64,000 nucleotides of DNA, taken from NCBI RefSeq assembly GCF_002080415.1, contig NZ_CP020474.1:2121501-2185500 (forward strand). The letters are read 5' to 3'. This document shows positions 38,134-46,386 of this stretch, piece after piece. The notes below the pieces were generated by a model. The model worked only from the letters and a program-made list of their open reading frames with translations. It was not told the origin of the DNA and did not search any database. Position 1 is the first letter of the stretch; each line of letters opens with the position of its first letter. The translations under genes were made by a program, and so were the position numbers. This stretch comes from Roseovarius mucosus (lineage in GTDB: Bacteria > Pseudomonadota > Alphaproteobacteria > Rhodobacterales > Rhodobacteraceae).

Positions 38134-38206
38134 CGCGGCCATGCGTTGCGTGAAAGGTCCAAGGCAGGTAACACCGAATGAGACAGGCAACAACTCTGGA
38201 TGGGCC

Positions 38207-38938
38207 ATGACCGTCACGATCCTGATCACCCGGCCCGAGCCCGAGGCCAGCCGCATGGCCGCAGAGGTGCAAGCGCTCTGCGGTGATGTTGCTGTGGTGG
38301 TCTCGCCGGTGATGCAGATCGCTTATGGTGGGGCGCTGCCCGATCTTACCGGGGATGAGACGCTGATTTTCACCTCGCGACACGGGGTAGAGGGGTTTTG
38401 CCGCCTGAGCGCGCGGCGGGATTCCCCCTGCTATGCGGTGGGCGATGCAACGGCAGAGGCGGCAGAGGCCCAGGGGTTGCGCGCTATTTCCGCCGGGGGT
38501 GATGCCGGGGCGCTGTTGGCGCGGATCGCAGAGGATGGCGCATGTGGGCCGTTCCTGCATCTGCGCGGGGCGCATGTAGCGGCGGATGTGGCCGGGGCCT
38601 TGCGCGCTGCGGGGCATGCGGCGCGCGATGCGGTGGTTTATGATCAGGTTGAGGCGGCGCTGAGCGCCGAGGCGCGGGCGCTCTTGCGGGGTGCGGAGCC
38701 GGTGATCCTGCCGCTGATGTCCCCCCGCACGGCGCGGATTTTTTTGGCGCAGGCCGAAGGCGTCAGCGCGCCGCTCTTGATCGCGGCCATAAGCCGCAAT
38801 GCGGCGGATACGCTGCCAGAGGATGTGGCGGCGTGCGTGCGAATTGCGGAAATGCCGGATTCGCCGGGCGTCTTGGCCGTGGTGCAAGACCTCGTGCAGG
38901 TGGCCAAGCGGCTTGAGGGTGGAAAACGACCGCAGTAA
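38207..38938 (+). CDS. hemD: Uroporphyrinogen-III synthase
   Basis: 243 residues, two-lobed HemD fold recognised by [15 protein letters not shown] at the N-terminus, [12 protein letters not shown], and the C-terminal [11 protein letters not shown] and [10 protein letters not shown] blocks. Sequence conservation in HemD is low, so position helps: in alphaproteobacteria hemD is typically followed by the mitofilin-like and HemY genes, as here. hemC is not in the window. Divergent from tsaD with a 73-bp gap. Confidence 0.92.
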   Translation: MTVTILITRPEPEASRMAAEVQALCGDVAVVVSPVMQIAYGGALPDLTGDETLIFTSRHGVEGFCRLSARRDSPCYAVGDATAEAAEAQGLRAISAGGDAGALLARIAEDGACGPFLHLRGAHVAADVAGALRAAGHAARDAVVYDQVEAALSAEARALLRGAEPVILPLMSPRTARIFLAQAEGVSAPLLIAAISRNAADTLPEDVAACVRIAEMPDSPGVLAVVQDLVQVAKRLEGGKRPQ

Positions 38939-38986
38939 GGTCAGATTGACAGGGACGTGTGGTGAGATTCGAAAGGATGGCACAAG

Positions 38987-40180
38987 GTGGCTGACAAGAA
39001 GCAAGCTCCGAAGGAACCGGGTGAGGCAGACATCGTGTCGGATGCTGTGGAGCCGGTCGCGGAGACAGCGCCCGAAATGTCAGAGCCAGAGCAGCCCGAG
39101 AGCACAGTGCAGGACGCCTCGGATGCGACAGGGCAGAATATGGATACGCCTGCCACGGAGAGCCAAGAGCCTGAAATCAGTCAAGACGGTGCGCCCGGCG
39201 CGATTTATGTCGGGGGCGACACGCCCGAGCCTGAGCCGCTTGCCCAAGACAAACCCGAACCGGTGATCGTGCGCCAAGGCGGGTTCTGGCCGATGTTGCT
39301 GGGCGGTGTCGTGGCGGCGGGTGTGGGTGTTGCGGCGGCGCCTTATGTGCTGCCCCCTTCGTGGTTTGCCCCCGAAGAGAGCGGCATTGAGGCGGCGCTT
39401 GCGGAACAGGACGCGCGGCTGACCGCCCTGCGCGCTGATCTGGATGGGGTACAAAGCCCGCCGGATTTGAGCGGCGAGATGCAGGGCCTGAGCGAGACAC
39501 TGACCGCGCTTACTGGGCAAATCGCCGATTTGGAGGGGCGTATCGCGGCGCTAGAATCCCGTCCGGCGACGCAGGGCGGCGGCGTGCCGGCGGCCGAGAT
39601 CAAGGATTTGCGCGCATCCCTCGCGGCGCAAGCGGCTGAGGTTGAGGCGCTACGGTCGGCGGCAGATGCGCAGGAGGCGGCGGCACGCGATAGCGCAGTG
39701 GCCACGCTGCGCCGCGCTGCGCTGACGCAGGTTTTGACCGCGCTCGACACTGGCAGTGATTTCGCCCCGGCGCTAAGCGATCTGCGGGAGACCGGTGCCG
39801 AAGTGCCTGACGTGTTGGCCGATCAGGCGGAAACCGGCGTGCCGACACAGGCCGCTCTGATCGAGAGTTTCCCCGAGGCGGCGCGCGCCGCCCTTGCCGC
39901 TGCACGAGCCGAAAGTGGCGATGCTGTGGCCGGCGTGGGCGGCTTTCTCAAGAGTCAGCTTGGTATCCGCTCGCTTAGCCCTCAGGAAGGGGATGATCCC
40001 GATGCGGTCCTGTCTCGGGCAGAGGCCGCCTTGGCCGAGGGCCGCCTAAGCGATGCCTTGACCGAGATTGCAACGCTTTCCGAGGCCGCGCGCGCGCCCC
40101 TTGATGGGTGGGTCGCCGAGGCCACGCGCCGCCAAGAGGCGCTGGCCGCCGCAGAGGCGCTGGCCGAAACAGTGAATTGA
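38987..40180 (+). CDS. Mitofilin/Mic60-like inner-membrane protein
   Basis: 397 residues. An acidic, Pro/Glu-rich N-terminal cytoplasmic segment (1-95) is followed by one membrane helix at about 100-122 (FWPMLLGGVVAAGVGVAA). A long periplasmic Ala/Glu-rich coiled coil (about 135-250) leads to a C-terminal mitofilin-type helical domain. In relatives, alphaproteobacterial Mic60 shapes intracytoplasmic membranes. The GTG start at 38987 gives MADKKQAP; AAAGGA is about 10 bases upstream. Sits between hemD and a HemY-like gene, the classic context. Confidence 0.88.
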   Translation: MADKKQAPKEPGEADIVSDAVEPVAETAPEMSEPEQPESTVQDASDATGQNMDTPATESQEPEISQDGAPGAIYVGGDTPEPEPLAQDKPEPVIVRQGGFWPMLLGGVVAAGVGVAAAPYVLPPSWFAPEESGIEAALAEQDARLTALRADLDGVQSPPDLSGEMQGLSETLTALTGQIADLEGRIAALESRPATQGGGVPAAEIKDLRASLAAQAAEVEALRSAADAQEAAARDSAVATLRRAALTQVLTALDTGSDFAPALSDLRETGAEVPDVLADQAETGVPTQAALIESFPEAARAALAAARAESGDAVAGVGGFLKSQLGIRSLSPQEGDDPDAVLSRAEAALAEGRLSDALTEIATLSEAARAPLDGWVAEATRRQEALAAAEALAETVN

Positions 40181-40199
40181 ACGAGAAAAGGCGAGCGCC

Positions 40200-41672
40200 A
40201 TGCTTTGGTCGATTATCAAGATAGCGGTTTTCATTGCCCTGGTGGCGGGCGTGACGCTGGGCGCGAGTTTCCTGCTCGAACTCGATGGCGGTGTGCGGAT
40301 TGTCATGGCGGGGGTCGAGATCAACCTGACCCCGATCAAGGCGGTGATTGCGCTGGGCGTGCTGGTGTTCATCATCTGGCTTTTGATGAAGTTGACCGGG
40401 CTTTTGGTGGCATCTCTCAAGTTCATCAACGGTGATGAAACCGCGCTCTCGCGCTATTTCGATCGCAGCCGTCAAGACAAGGGCTATCGCGCGCTGTCCG
40501 AGGGGATGCTGGCGCTGGCCTCTGGTGAGGGCGAGGTGGCGATGGCACAGGCGGCCAAAGCTGAAAAATACCTGCGCAAACCGGCGCTGACCAATCTCAT
40601 CACGGCGCAGGCGGCTGAGATGGCAGGCAATCGGCGCAAGGCCGAAGAAGTTTACAAACAGCTTTTGACCAATGAGAAAACCCGCTTTGTTGGCGTGCGT
40701 GGAATTCTGCGGCAAAAGCTGGCGGAGGGGGATACCGAAACCGCGCTGAAATTGGCCAAGACAGCCTTTGCCCTTAAACCGCGACATGCCGAGGTTCAGG
40801 ATACGCTGCTTGATTTGCAGGCCAAAACCTCGGACTGGAAAGGCGCGCGCGAGACGCTGAACGCCAAGCTGAAATACGGCAGCCTGCCGCGCGATGTGCA
40901 CAAGCGCCGGGATGCGGTGCTGGCGCTGTCAGAGGCGCGTGATGTGCTGGATGAGGGCAAGACCATCGAGGCGCGCGAGGCCGCGATCGAGGCCAATCGC
41001 CTGTCGCCCGATCTTATTCCGGCGGCAGTGCTGGCTGCGCGCGGCTATATTGACCAAGGCAATACACGCAATGCGCTGCGCGTGATCAACAAGGCGTGGC
41101 TGGTGCGACCGCATCCCGATCTTGCGGCGGCCTTTGCCGCGATTGAGCCGAATGAGTCGCCACGCCAGCGTTTGAAACGCTTTGCCAAGCTGCTCAAGGT
41201 TCATCCTGAGAACCGTGAAACCCGGCTGTTGGAGGCGGAACTGAATCTGGCCGCAGAGGATTTCCCGGCGGCGCGCCGTGCGCTGGGCACGCTGGCCGAG
41301 GTCGAGCCGGATGCGCGCGCGCTAACCATCATGGCGGCGATTGAGCGGGGCGAAGGGGCATCCGACGCGGTGGTCAAGGGCTGGCTGGCGCGGGCGCTGT
41401 CGGCACCGCGTGGGCCGCAATGGGTCTGCGATAAGTGTCAGCATATTCATGCTGAATGGGCACCTGCCTGCGAGAATTGCAATTCCTTCGACACGCTTAG
41501 CTGGCGCGCGCCCCCCAATAGCCCGATTGCCACGCCCACGGGGCTTGAGATGCTGCCGCTTATCGTGGGCGCGCTGGACGAGCCCAATTCCGAACCTGTG
41601 AAGACAGAGGATGACACCGTTCCCGACGCTGAAATCGTAGAGGAAGAGCACATGGACAGGGCCGAAAAATAA
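40200..41672 (+). CDS. hemY: HemY-like TPR membrane protein
   Basis: 490 residues. Two N-terminal membrane segments (about 5-27 and 45-68) form the HemY_N domain, followed by helical TPR-like repeats (about 90-400). Near residue 410 lies a four-Cys zinc-ribbon motif, CDKCQHIH...CENCNSFDTLSW, then an acidic tail. It is not the oxidase sometimes called HemY in Gram-positives. Its exact role is unsettled; the operon with hemD and mic60 links it to haem synthesis and membrane organisation. Confidence 0.92.
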   Translation: MLWSIIKIAVFIALVAGVTLGASFLLELDGGVRIVMAGVEINLTPIKAVIALGVLVFIIWLLMKLTGLLVASLKFINGDETALSRYFDRSRQDKGYRALSEGMLALASGEGEVAMAQAAKAEKYLRKPALTNLITAQAAEMAGNRRKAEEVYKQLLTNEKTRFVGVRGILRQKLAEGDTETALKLAKTAFALKPRHAEVQDTLLDLQAKTSDWKGARETLNAKLKYGSLPRDVHKRRDAVLALSEARDVLDEGKTIEAREAAIEANRLSPDLIPAAVLAARGYIDQGNTRNALRVINKAWLVRPHPDLAAAFAAIEPNESPRQRLKRFAKLLKVHPENRETRLLEAELNLAAEDFPAARRALGTLAEVEPDARALTIMAAIERGEGASDAVVKGWLARALSAPRGPQWVCDKCQHIHAEWAPACENCNSFDTLSWRAPPNSPIATPTGLEMLPLIVGALDEPNSEPVKTEDDTVPDAEIVEEEHMDRAEK

Positions 41673-41702
41673 GGCTTCCCCCCAGTGCCTTACGATGCCG
41701 TC

Positions 41703-41726
41703 GTGCTACTCTTGGCGTTGTAGCAC
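41703..41726. repeat. Inverted repeat upstream of the two-haem cytochrome gene
   Basis: GTGCTAC (41703-41709) and GTAGCAC (41720-41726) form a perfect 7-bp stem with a 10-base loop. It lies 30 bases after the HemY stop and 52 before the cytochrome ATG. It has no T-tail, so an operator is as likely as a terminator. Confidence 0.4.
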
Positions 41727-41777
41727 CGATGCTGATCGCGGGTGGTTTTGGCTTGATCTGAGAAGGAGACCCGCACA

Positions 41778-42716
41778 ATGGCCCTGCAGATCAAACGCGC
41801 CAAGATGGGCATTTGCGTTGTCGCTTCGAACGCGATTGGCTGGGCCATGGTATTGATAGGTCTCGGCTCGGCTGCGCAAGCCGAGACTTGGGATGTGGTC
41901 TTGCCCATCTTCGAGGAGCGGTGTGTCGCCTGCCACAGTGGCGAATTTGCTCCGCTTGCCCTGCGCCTTGAGACCTACGAGTTCCTGATGAGCGGATCCG
42001 AAAACGGTGCTGTGGTGCTTCCAAGTGATGCCGCGGGCAGCCCGCTGATCGCTCGCGTGGAAGGCCGTGCAGAACCCCGGATGCCGCTGGACGGGCCGCC
42101 TTTTCTTGACGAGGCGCAAATCGCCCTGTTGCGTGGCTGGGTTGATGCCGGGGCACCTGGCCCCTCGAAACCAACGGAACTGCCGCTTGCTACAGAAGAC
42201 CCGCTGGCGGACGGTATCGTAACCTATCCCGAGGTTCGGCGCATCTTTGGCCAGCGCTGTATCGAGTGCCATTCTGACAACGGGAAATACGAAACCCCGC
42301 CCGAAGCGCTCCGGCTTGACACGCTTGCGGATATTCTGCGCGGCGGCGACCGGATTGCCGTTATACCCGGCAATCCGGTTGCCTCCGAAGTTATGCGCCG
42401 GGTGCGCGGGTTGTCTGATCCGCGGATGCCCTTGGATGGGCCGCCGTGGTTGGAAGAGACCGATATCGCCTTGCTTGAGGCGTGGATCGAGGGTGGCGCA
42501 CGGGATGCTGAGGGCACGCCAGCCCCTATCCCGGTGGGCGGGCGCGTGCGGCTGCGCGGCACCCTGAGTGCCCCGAATGCGGTGGACGGCGCAGTATTTG
42601 CCACCCATGCCGGAACTGAAATCCGCGACGCGGTGCAGCAAGGAGACCGTGTTGAATTGCGTGCCAGGATTGCAGCCGACGGTACTCTGGTGGCAGAACG
42701 CTTGCGGGCGCGTTAG
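41778..42716 (+). CDS. Exported two-haem cytochrome c (planctomycete-cytochrome-like)
   Basis: 312 residues; strong GAAGGAGA about 11 bases before the ATG. A signal peptide ends near residue 35 (SAAQA-ET). There are two CxxCH haem sites, CVACH at 49-53 and CIECH at 161-165. Each is followed by an EPRMPLDGPPFL/DPRMPLDGPPWL repeat whose Met could be the axial ligand. So it is an internally duplicated domain, like the PSC1 domains of planctomycetes. The C-terminal about 70 residues form a small beta domain (VRLRGTLSAPNA). Convergent with the MCO operon, so a partner role is inferred only. Confidence 0.85.
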   Translation: MALQIKRAKMGICVVASNAIGWAMVLIGLGSAAQAETWDVVLPIFEERCVACHSGEFAPLALRLETYEFLMSGSENGAVVLPSDAAGSPLIARVEGRAEPRMPLDGPPFLDEAQIALLRGWVDAGAPGPSKPTELPLATEDPLADGIVTYPEVRRIFGQRCIECHSDNGKYETPPEALRLDTLADILRGGDRIAVIPGNPVASEVMRRVRGLSDPRMPLDGPPWLEETDIALLEAWIEGGARDAEGTPAPIPVGGRVRLRGTLSAPNAVDGAVFATHAGTEIRDAVQQGDRVELRARIAADGTLVAERLRAR

Positions 42717-42791
42717 CGCGCGATCCGCCCCAAGGGCTTGGATATTGTGCTCAAAAACCCCGTGCCGGTTCCGACTTTTGGACAACATGCT

Positions 42792-44015
42792 CTAGGGCAT
42801 CGGGACAACGGCGATTTCTTCGGTGCCGGTCAGTGGAAAACGCGCGTAGTCCAATCCGATATCTACAAGCACCGTATCCCCAAGCGCCCTGAGCAGCCTC
42901 GCCCGGGTGACATCGCGCCCAGCCGCCTTTAGCGCCTCTGCGAGAACGGCGCCTGCCTCTTGTGCATGGATCTGGATCGGATGCGTCTGCGCCGTGATGG
43001 CATCCGAGACAATGCGTGGGGTTTCGATGGCGACCATGATCGTTTGGTCGGGTGCGGCTGTGGTGCTTCGCGCTGCAAGGCTTTGCCACGTGATCCAGAC
43101 CCTTGCTGCGCTGTTCTGTGGCAGGGGGGAGGCATCGAGCACGACGATATCCTCGGCCTCTTTTGCATGATCGGTCTGCGCGCGGTCTGGTGCGGCCAGT
43201 GATAGCGCCAGTGCAAAGGCGCTGCGTTGCGCCGGGTCTTGCGATACGACCAAGATCGGCCTTTGCCCCTTGGTCGCGACTTCCGCTGCGAGCGCTGCGT
43301 GCAGCGCATCCCGCGAGGGCGTGATGCCGCGCAGGATGCTGGAATCCTCGTTACCCGAAAGCGCGCCGACAGGTGCCAGAACAGGCAGGCCAAGCTGTGT
43401 GAAGGGGTTCACCGCCGCAACTGGCAGGCCGATCACGGCGAGCAGATCGTGCGCCTCGCCGGGCTGTGTTGCATCAACGGGCACCAATTCTATCTGCCGC
43501 CCGTAAACGCGGTCGCCGCCCAGCCGCTCTGACAGCGATTTCGCCAGCGCAGCCCTGTAGCCATCGGAAATTTCAGCGGCACCCGGAATGGTGGCAACCC
43601 CGATCCGCAGCCTGTCGGATAGCACGCCGCGCCTCTGGATTTCGTGCAGTCGGCCCAGATAGGCACGCAGGGTGTCTGTCTCGGCGCGGTTGAGCGCGTA
43701 ACGCGGCATGAGGCGGCTGAGCGGCCTGCCATCCACTGCGATACCTTCTGTTACCGCACGGTGGAACGTATCGGCACCGTATCCCGGCCTGTCAGCGGAG
43801 GCCACCGAAAGACGCGACCATTCGATTGGCGGCACGTCGCCCTCGATTCCCCCCTGCCCGTCGCGCCCGTGGCAGGTGTGGCACGGAAAACGGATAAGAC
43901 TGCGTTCGCCAGCCGGATCGGCGACAGCGGCTTGGCCGGTGAACATCTCGTGCCCGTCTTGCGCCATGCTGGCCGTGCCAAGAAACAGCAGCGCTGCCAG
44001 AAAAAGCCCCCTCAC
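42792..44015 (-). CDS. Cytochrome c domain fused to periplasmic-binding-protein domain
   Basis: 407 residues. A signal peptide (to about residue 18, TASMA-QD) is followed by a single-haem cytochrome c domain with CHTCH at 45-49 and a candidate axial Met in LSRLMPRY near 98. From about residue 133 (LRIGVATIPGAAEISDGYRAAL) the sequence follows a type I periplasmic-binding/ligand-receptor fold. No ABC transporter genes are adjacent. It is the last gene of the MCO operon and overlaps the SCO gene by 4 bases. The fusion suggests an electron carrier that also senses or binds a ligand. Confidence 0.8.
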   Translation of the reverse strand: MRGLFLAALLFLGTASMAQDGHEMFTGQAAVADPAGERSLIRFPCHTCHGRDGQGGIEGDVPPIEWSRLSVASADRPGYGADTFHRAVTEGIAVDGRPLSRLMPRYALNRAETDTLRAYLGRLHEIQRRGVLSDRLRIGVATIPGAAEISDGYRAALAKSLSERLGGDRVYGRQIELVPVDATQPGEAHDLLAVIGLPVAAVNPFTQLGLPVLAPVGALSGNEDSSILRGITPSRDALHAALAAEVATKGQRPILVVSQDPAQRSAFALALSLAAPDRAQTDHAKEAEDIVVLDASPLPQNSAARVWITWQSLAARSTTAAPDQTIMVAIETPRIVSDAITAQTHPIQIHAQEAGAVLAEALKAAGRDVTRARLLRALGDTVLVDIGLDYARFPLTGTEEIAVVPMP

Positions 44016-44563
44016 CGGATCAGCGATGCGACCAGATCTGCCAATTCTTGCGCCTCGGGTATGGATTGTGACCTGTAAAAGCGTTCCGACTGCAAATCCC
44101 CGACAATAAACACCGGGTCATGAAGGACGATATTGGCGAAATCTGCATCGAACGCTGCCAGAAGGCGCGACACCTCGCCCGGCGTGCCGGTCAGCCATGA
44201 CCAGCGCTCACTTGCGCCAAAGGTGTCTGCCGCTTTGCGCATATGGGCGGGCGTGTCGCGACCCGGGTCGATGGTGATTGACAGCAGCCGCACCGGCGCA
44301 TCGATCGGCAGCATATCGTCCAGTTCGGCCATCACGTCATTGCCGATTGGGCAGATCGACTCGCAGGTTGTGTAGTTGAAGTTGATCACAAGCATCTGCC
44401 CATCGGTCAACGGGCCGTGGAACGCCTGCTCTCGGGCATATTGGTCAATCAGCGTCACCTGCGGCATCGCCAGACGTTCACGGGCAAAATCCGCCGTTGC
44501 AGGCCCATCGGCCAAAGCGGGGGCAGCGGCCATAAAAAGCGTAAGAAGCGCTGTGCGGATCAT
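44012..44563 (-). CDS. SCO1/SenC family copper chaperone
   Basis: 183 residues, signal peptide to about residue 18 (APALA-DG), then a thioredoxin fold. The copper site is complete: CESIC (Cys67 and Cys71, CxxxC) and His148 in LHDPVF. SCO proteins load copper into oxidases, classically the CuA centre of cytochrome oxidase. Here the neighbour is a giant multicopper oxidase, so loading of that enzyme is the natural inference. Overlaps both flanking genes by 4 bases. Confidence 0.9.
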   Translation of the reverse strand: MIRTALLTLFMAAAPALADGPATADFARERLAMPQVTLIDQYAREQAFHGPLTDGQMLVINFNYTTCESICPIGNDVMAELDDMLPIDAPVRLLSITIDPGRDTPAHMRKAADTFGASERWSWLTGTPGEVSRLLAAFDADFANIVLHDPVFIVGDLQSERFYRSQSIPEAQELADLVASLIR

Positions 44564-46386
44564 GGAGTTTCCTTCTCGGAGCGTGCCTTGAGGATGAGAG
44601 CAGAGCGTAGCGCCAAGCCTTGCGGCAAGTCGCGGGGCTGTACCACGAATGGCCCTTCATGCGGCAAGGTCAGGCGCGCCCGCAAGAGACCGGCCGCGTC
44701 GGCGGTTGCCGTCGCCTCGACCATCGTGCCCGAGAGCATGCTTGGCACCATCAGGTGCAGGCCGGGCACTGGTAGCGGGCGGTCGTCGGGGCCCGTCACC
44801 TGGAATACGAGGTCAAAGGGTTCCCCGGCGACCGGGACTTGGGCACCCTCGCGCACAAGCCGTACCGGGGTTAGGGCATGCTGTTCGACGAAGCCGCGAA
44901 CATGAAAGGGCACGCAGGTTGAGAGTTGGCCCGCGAAGGTTGTTAGAATCAGTTCGCGCGCGCCCGCATCAAAGGCCCATACTGTTTCGAAGACGCCGGT
45001 TTCCACCTCTTGAAAGCTGCGGTCGATCACCTGAAGCGATTGCGGAATACCACCGCGCAAGCGGATCGAGTCCATCGGCGGCATCTCGACGGTCGAGGCC
45101 AACTCGCCTACCAACCAGCCGGTCTGAAACCGCGGCTCGACCGCGATGACCTGTGGCGAGGGAAAGAGCGGCACCAGCAGCCCATCTGTGCCCTCGGGCC
45201 GCTCGGTCTTGGCCCCAAGGTCGATCTTGCGCAGCACGGCCGCCTTGCCCAGTGCGACAGTGGCGAGATCAATCGCACCAAGAAAGCCGCCATCATGGCT
45301 GAGGATGAAGGCGGCGTTATCGGTAAAGGTGACCTCGCTGACGCTGGCATCGGCCAGTTCCACGGATTGCACCACGCGGCCAAGTGCAAGGTCGATCAGC
45401 GCCACAATGCTATCGCCGGGGGTATAAGCCAGAGCGATACGCGCATCGGGCCCGGTTTCGATTCGGGCGAATGTCTTGCCAAGTGGGATCGTCAGTGGCG
45501 CATCGGGGGCATCGGCATAGCGCATCTCGGCCTGCGGGGCGTCGCGCAGAACGGCCAACAGGCCGGTATCGCCGACGATGCTCAGGTCTGCCACGGGGCT
45601 GGAAAAGGTGGTGTTCAGGATGTCTCGCCCGGTTGCCCCGTCAAGCAGAAACGCTGCGCCCGCTGGTGTATAGGCGGCGATACTGTCGGTTTCAGGATCG
45701 CGCGGACGGGTCAGCGTAACCGCGTCAACACCCAAGCGCCGCGTCTCGCGCAGGGTGCCGTCTGGTGACAGGCGCATCACCTGCCCTGCACGATCCCCAG
45801 CCCAGAGATCACCCGTGCGCGCCGTGACCAGCGAGGTAACACCGGGCAGCCCCTCGGCCAGCACATGCCGATCCGGGCCGGTCAGGCTGGCGGCGAGAAT
45901 GATCCCGTCATTGGGATAGCCCACGTAAGCCCGCATTTGTCGTGCGCTGGTGGCGACAGAGGTGGGTGCGCCATCAAGGCGATGCGCGGCGACCAAGTTC
46001 GAGGAATAGAAGTTTAGCTTGGGATCAACCACGCTAAGGCTTGCATCGCTGTTGTAGGTGGCCAGCAGGATTCCGTTCAGGTCGACAGACCCAAGCGGTG
46101 TTCGACGGGTCGCGCGGTAGTTTTGTGCAGCCCTTTCGCAGCCGGGATTATCCGCAGCCACGCCCCGCACCCAGCCCAACAAATCCACGCCGCGCGGTGG
46201 CAGGCCAGTTACGGGATCCGTAAGTTGGACGCGCAGGCGCACGGGTTTCCCGTCATCTGCGGTGGTGGGCGCGCCGGTGATAGGGTCGTGCAGGGTCAGC
46301 GCCGCAGTAAGGCTGGCCTGCGCCCTGCCTTGCCCCGTCGTGGCCAGTACGGCCAGCAGAAGGGCGATCAGCGGCGCGCGCTGCAT
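44560..46386 (-). CDS. Secreted beta-propeller-like protein of the MCO operon
   Basis: 608 residues from the ATG at 46386. A signal peptide ends near residue 24 (GQGRA-QA). An N-terminal beta-sandwich region follows (about 25-80), then repeated short strands with D-G and W-D type turns (about 100-430), suggesting a WD40/YVTN-like propeller. The C-terminal 100 residues (PVAGEPFDLVFQVTGPDDRPLP) look like an Ig/carboxypeptidase-regulatory-like domain. No catalytic motif was recognised. It starts within the last 19 bases of the MCO gene, so it is tightly coupled. Possibly a scaffold or metal-binding partner. Confidence 0.75.
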   Translation of the reverse strand: MQRAPLIALLLAVLATTGQGRAQASLTAALTLHDPITGAPTTADDGKPVRLRVQLTDPVTGLPPRGVDLLGWVRGVAADNPGCERAAQNYRATRRTPLGSVDLNGILLATYNSDASLSVVDPKLNFYSSNLVAAHRLDGAPTSVATSARQMRAYVGYPNDGIILAASLTGPDRHVLAEGLPGVTSLVTARTGDLWAGDRAGQVMRLSPDGTLRETRRLGVDAVTLTRPRDPETDSIAAYTPAGAAFLLDGATGRDILNTTFSSPVADLSIVGDTGLLAVLRDAPQAEMRYADAPDAPLTIPLGKTFARIETGPDARIALAYTPGDSIVALIDLALGRVVQSVELADASVSEVTFTDNAAFILSHDGGFLGAIDLATVALGKAAVLRKIDLGAKTERPEGTDGLLVPLFPSPQVIAVEPRFQTGWLVGELASTVEMPPMDSIRLRGGIPQSLQVIDRSFQEVETGVFETVWAFDAGARELILTTFAGQLSTCVPFHVRGFVEQHALTPVRLVREGAQVPVAGEPFDLVFQVTGPDDRPLPVPGLHLMVPSMLSGTMVEATATADAAGLLRARLTLPHEGPFVVQPRDLPQGLALRSALILKARSEKETP

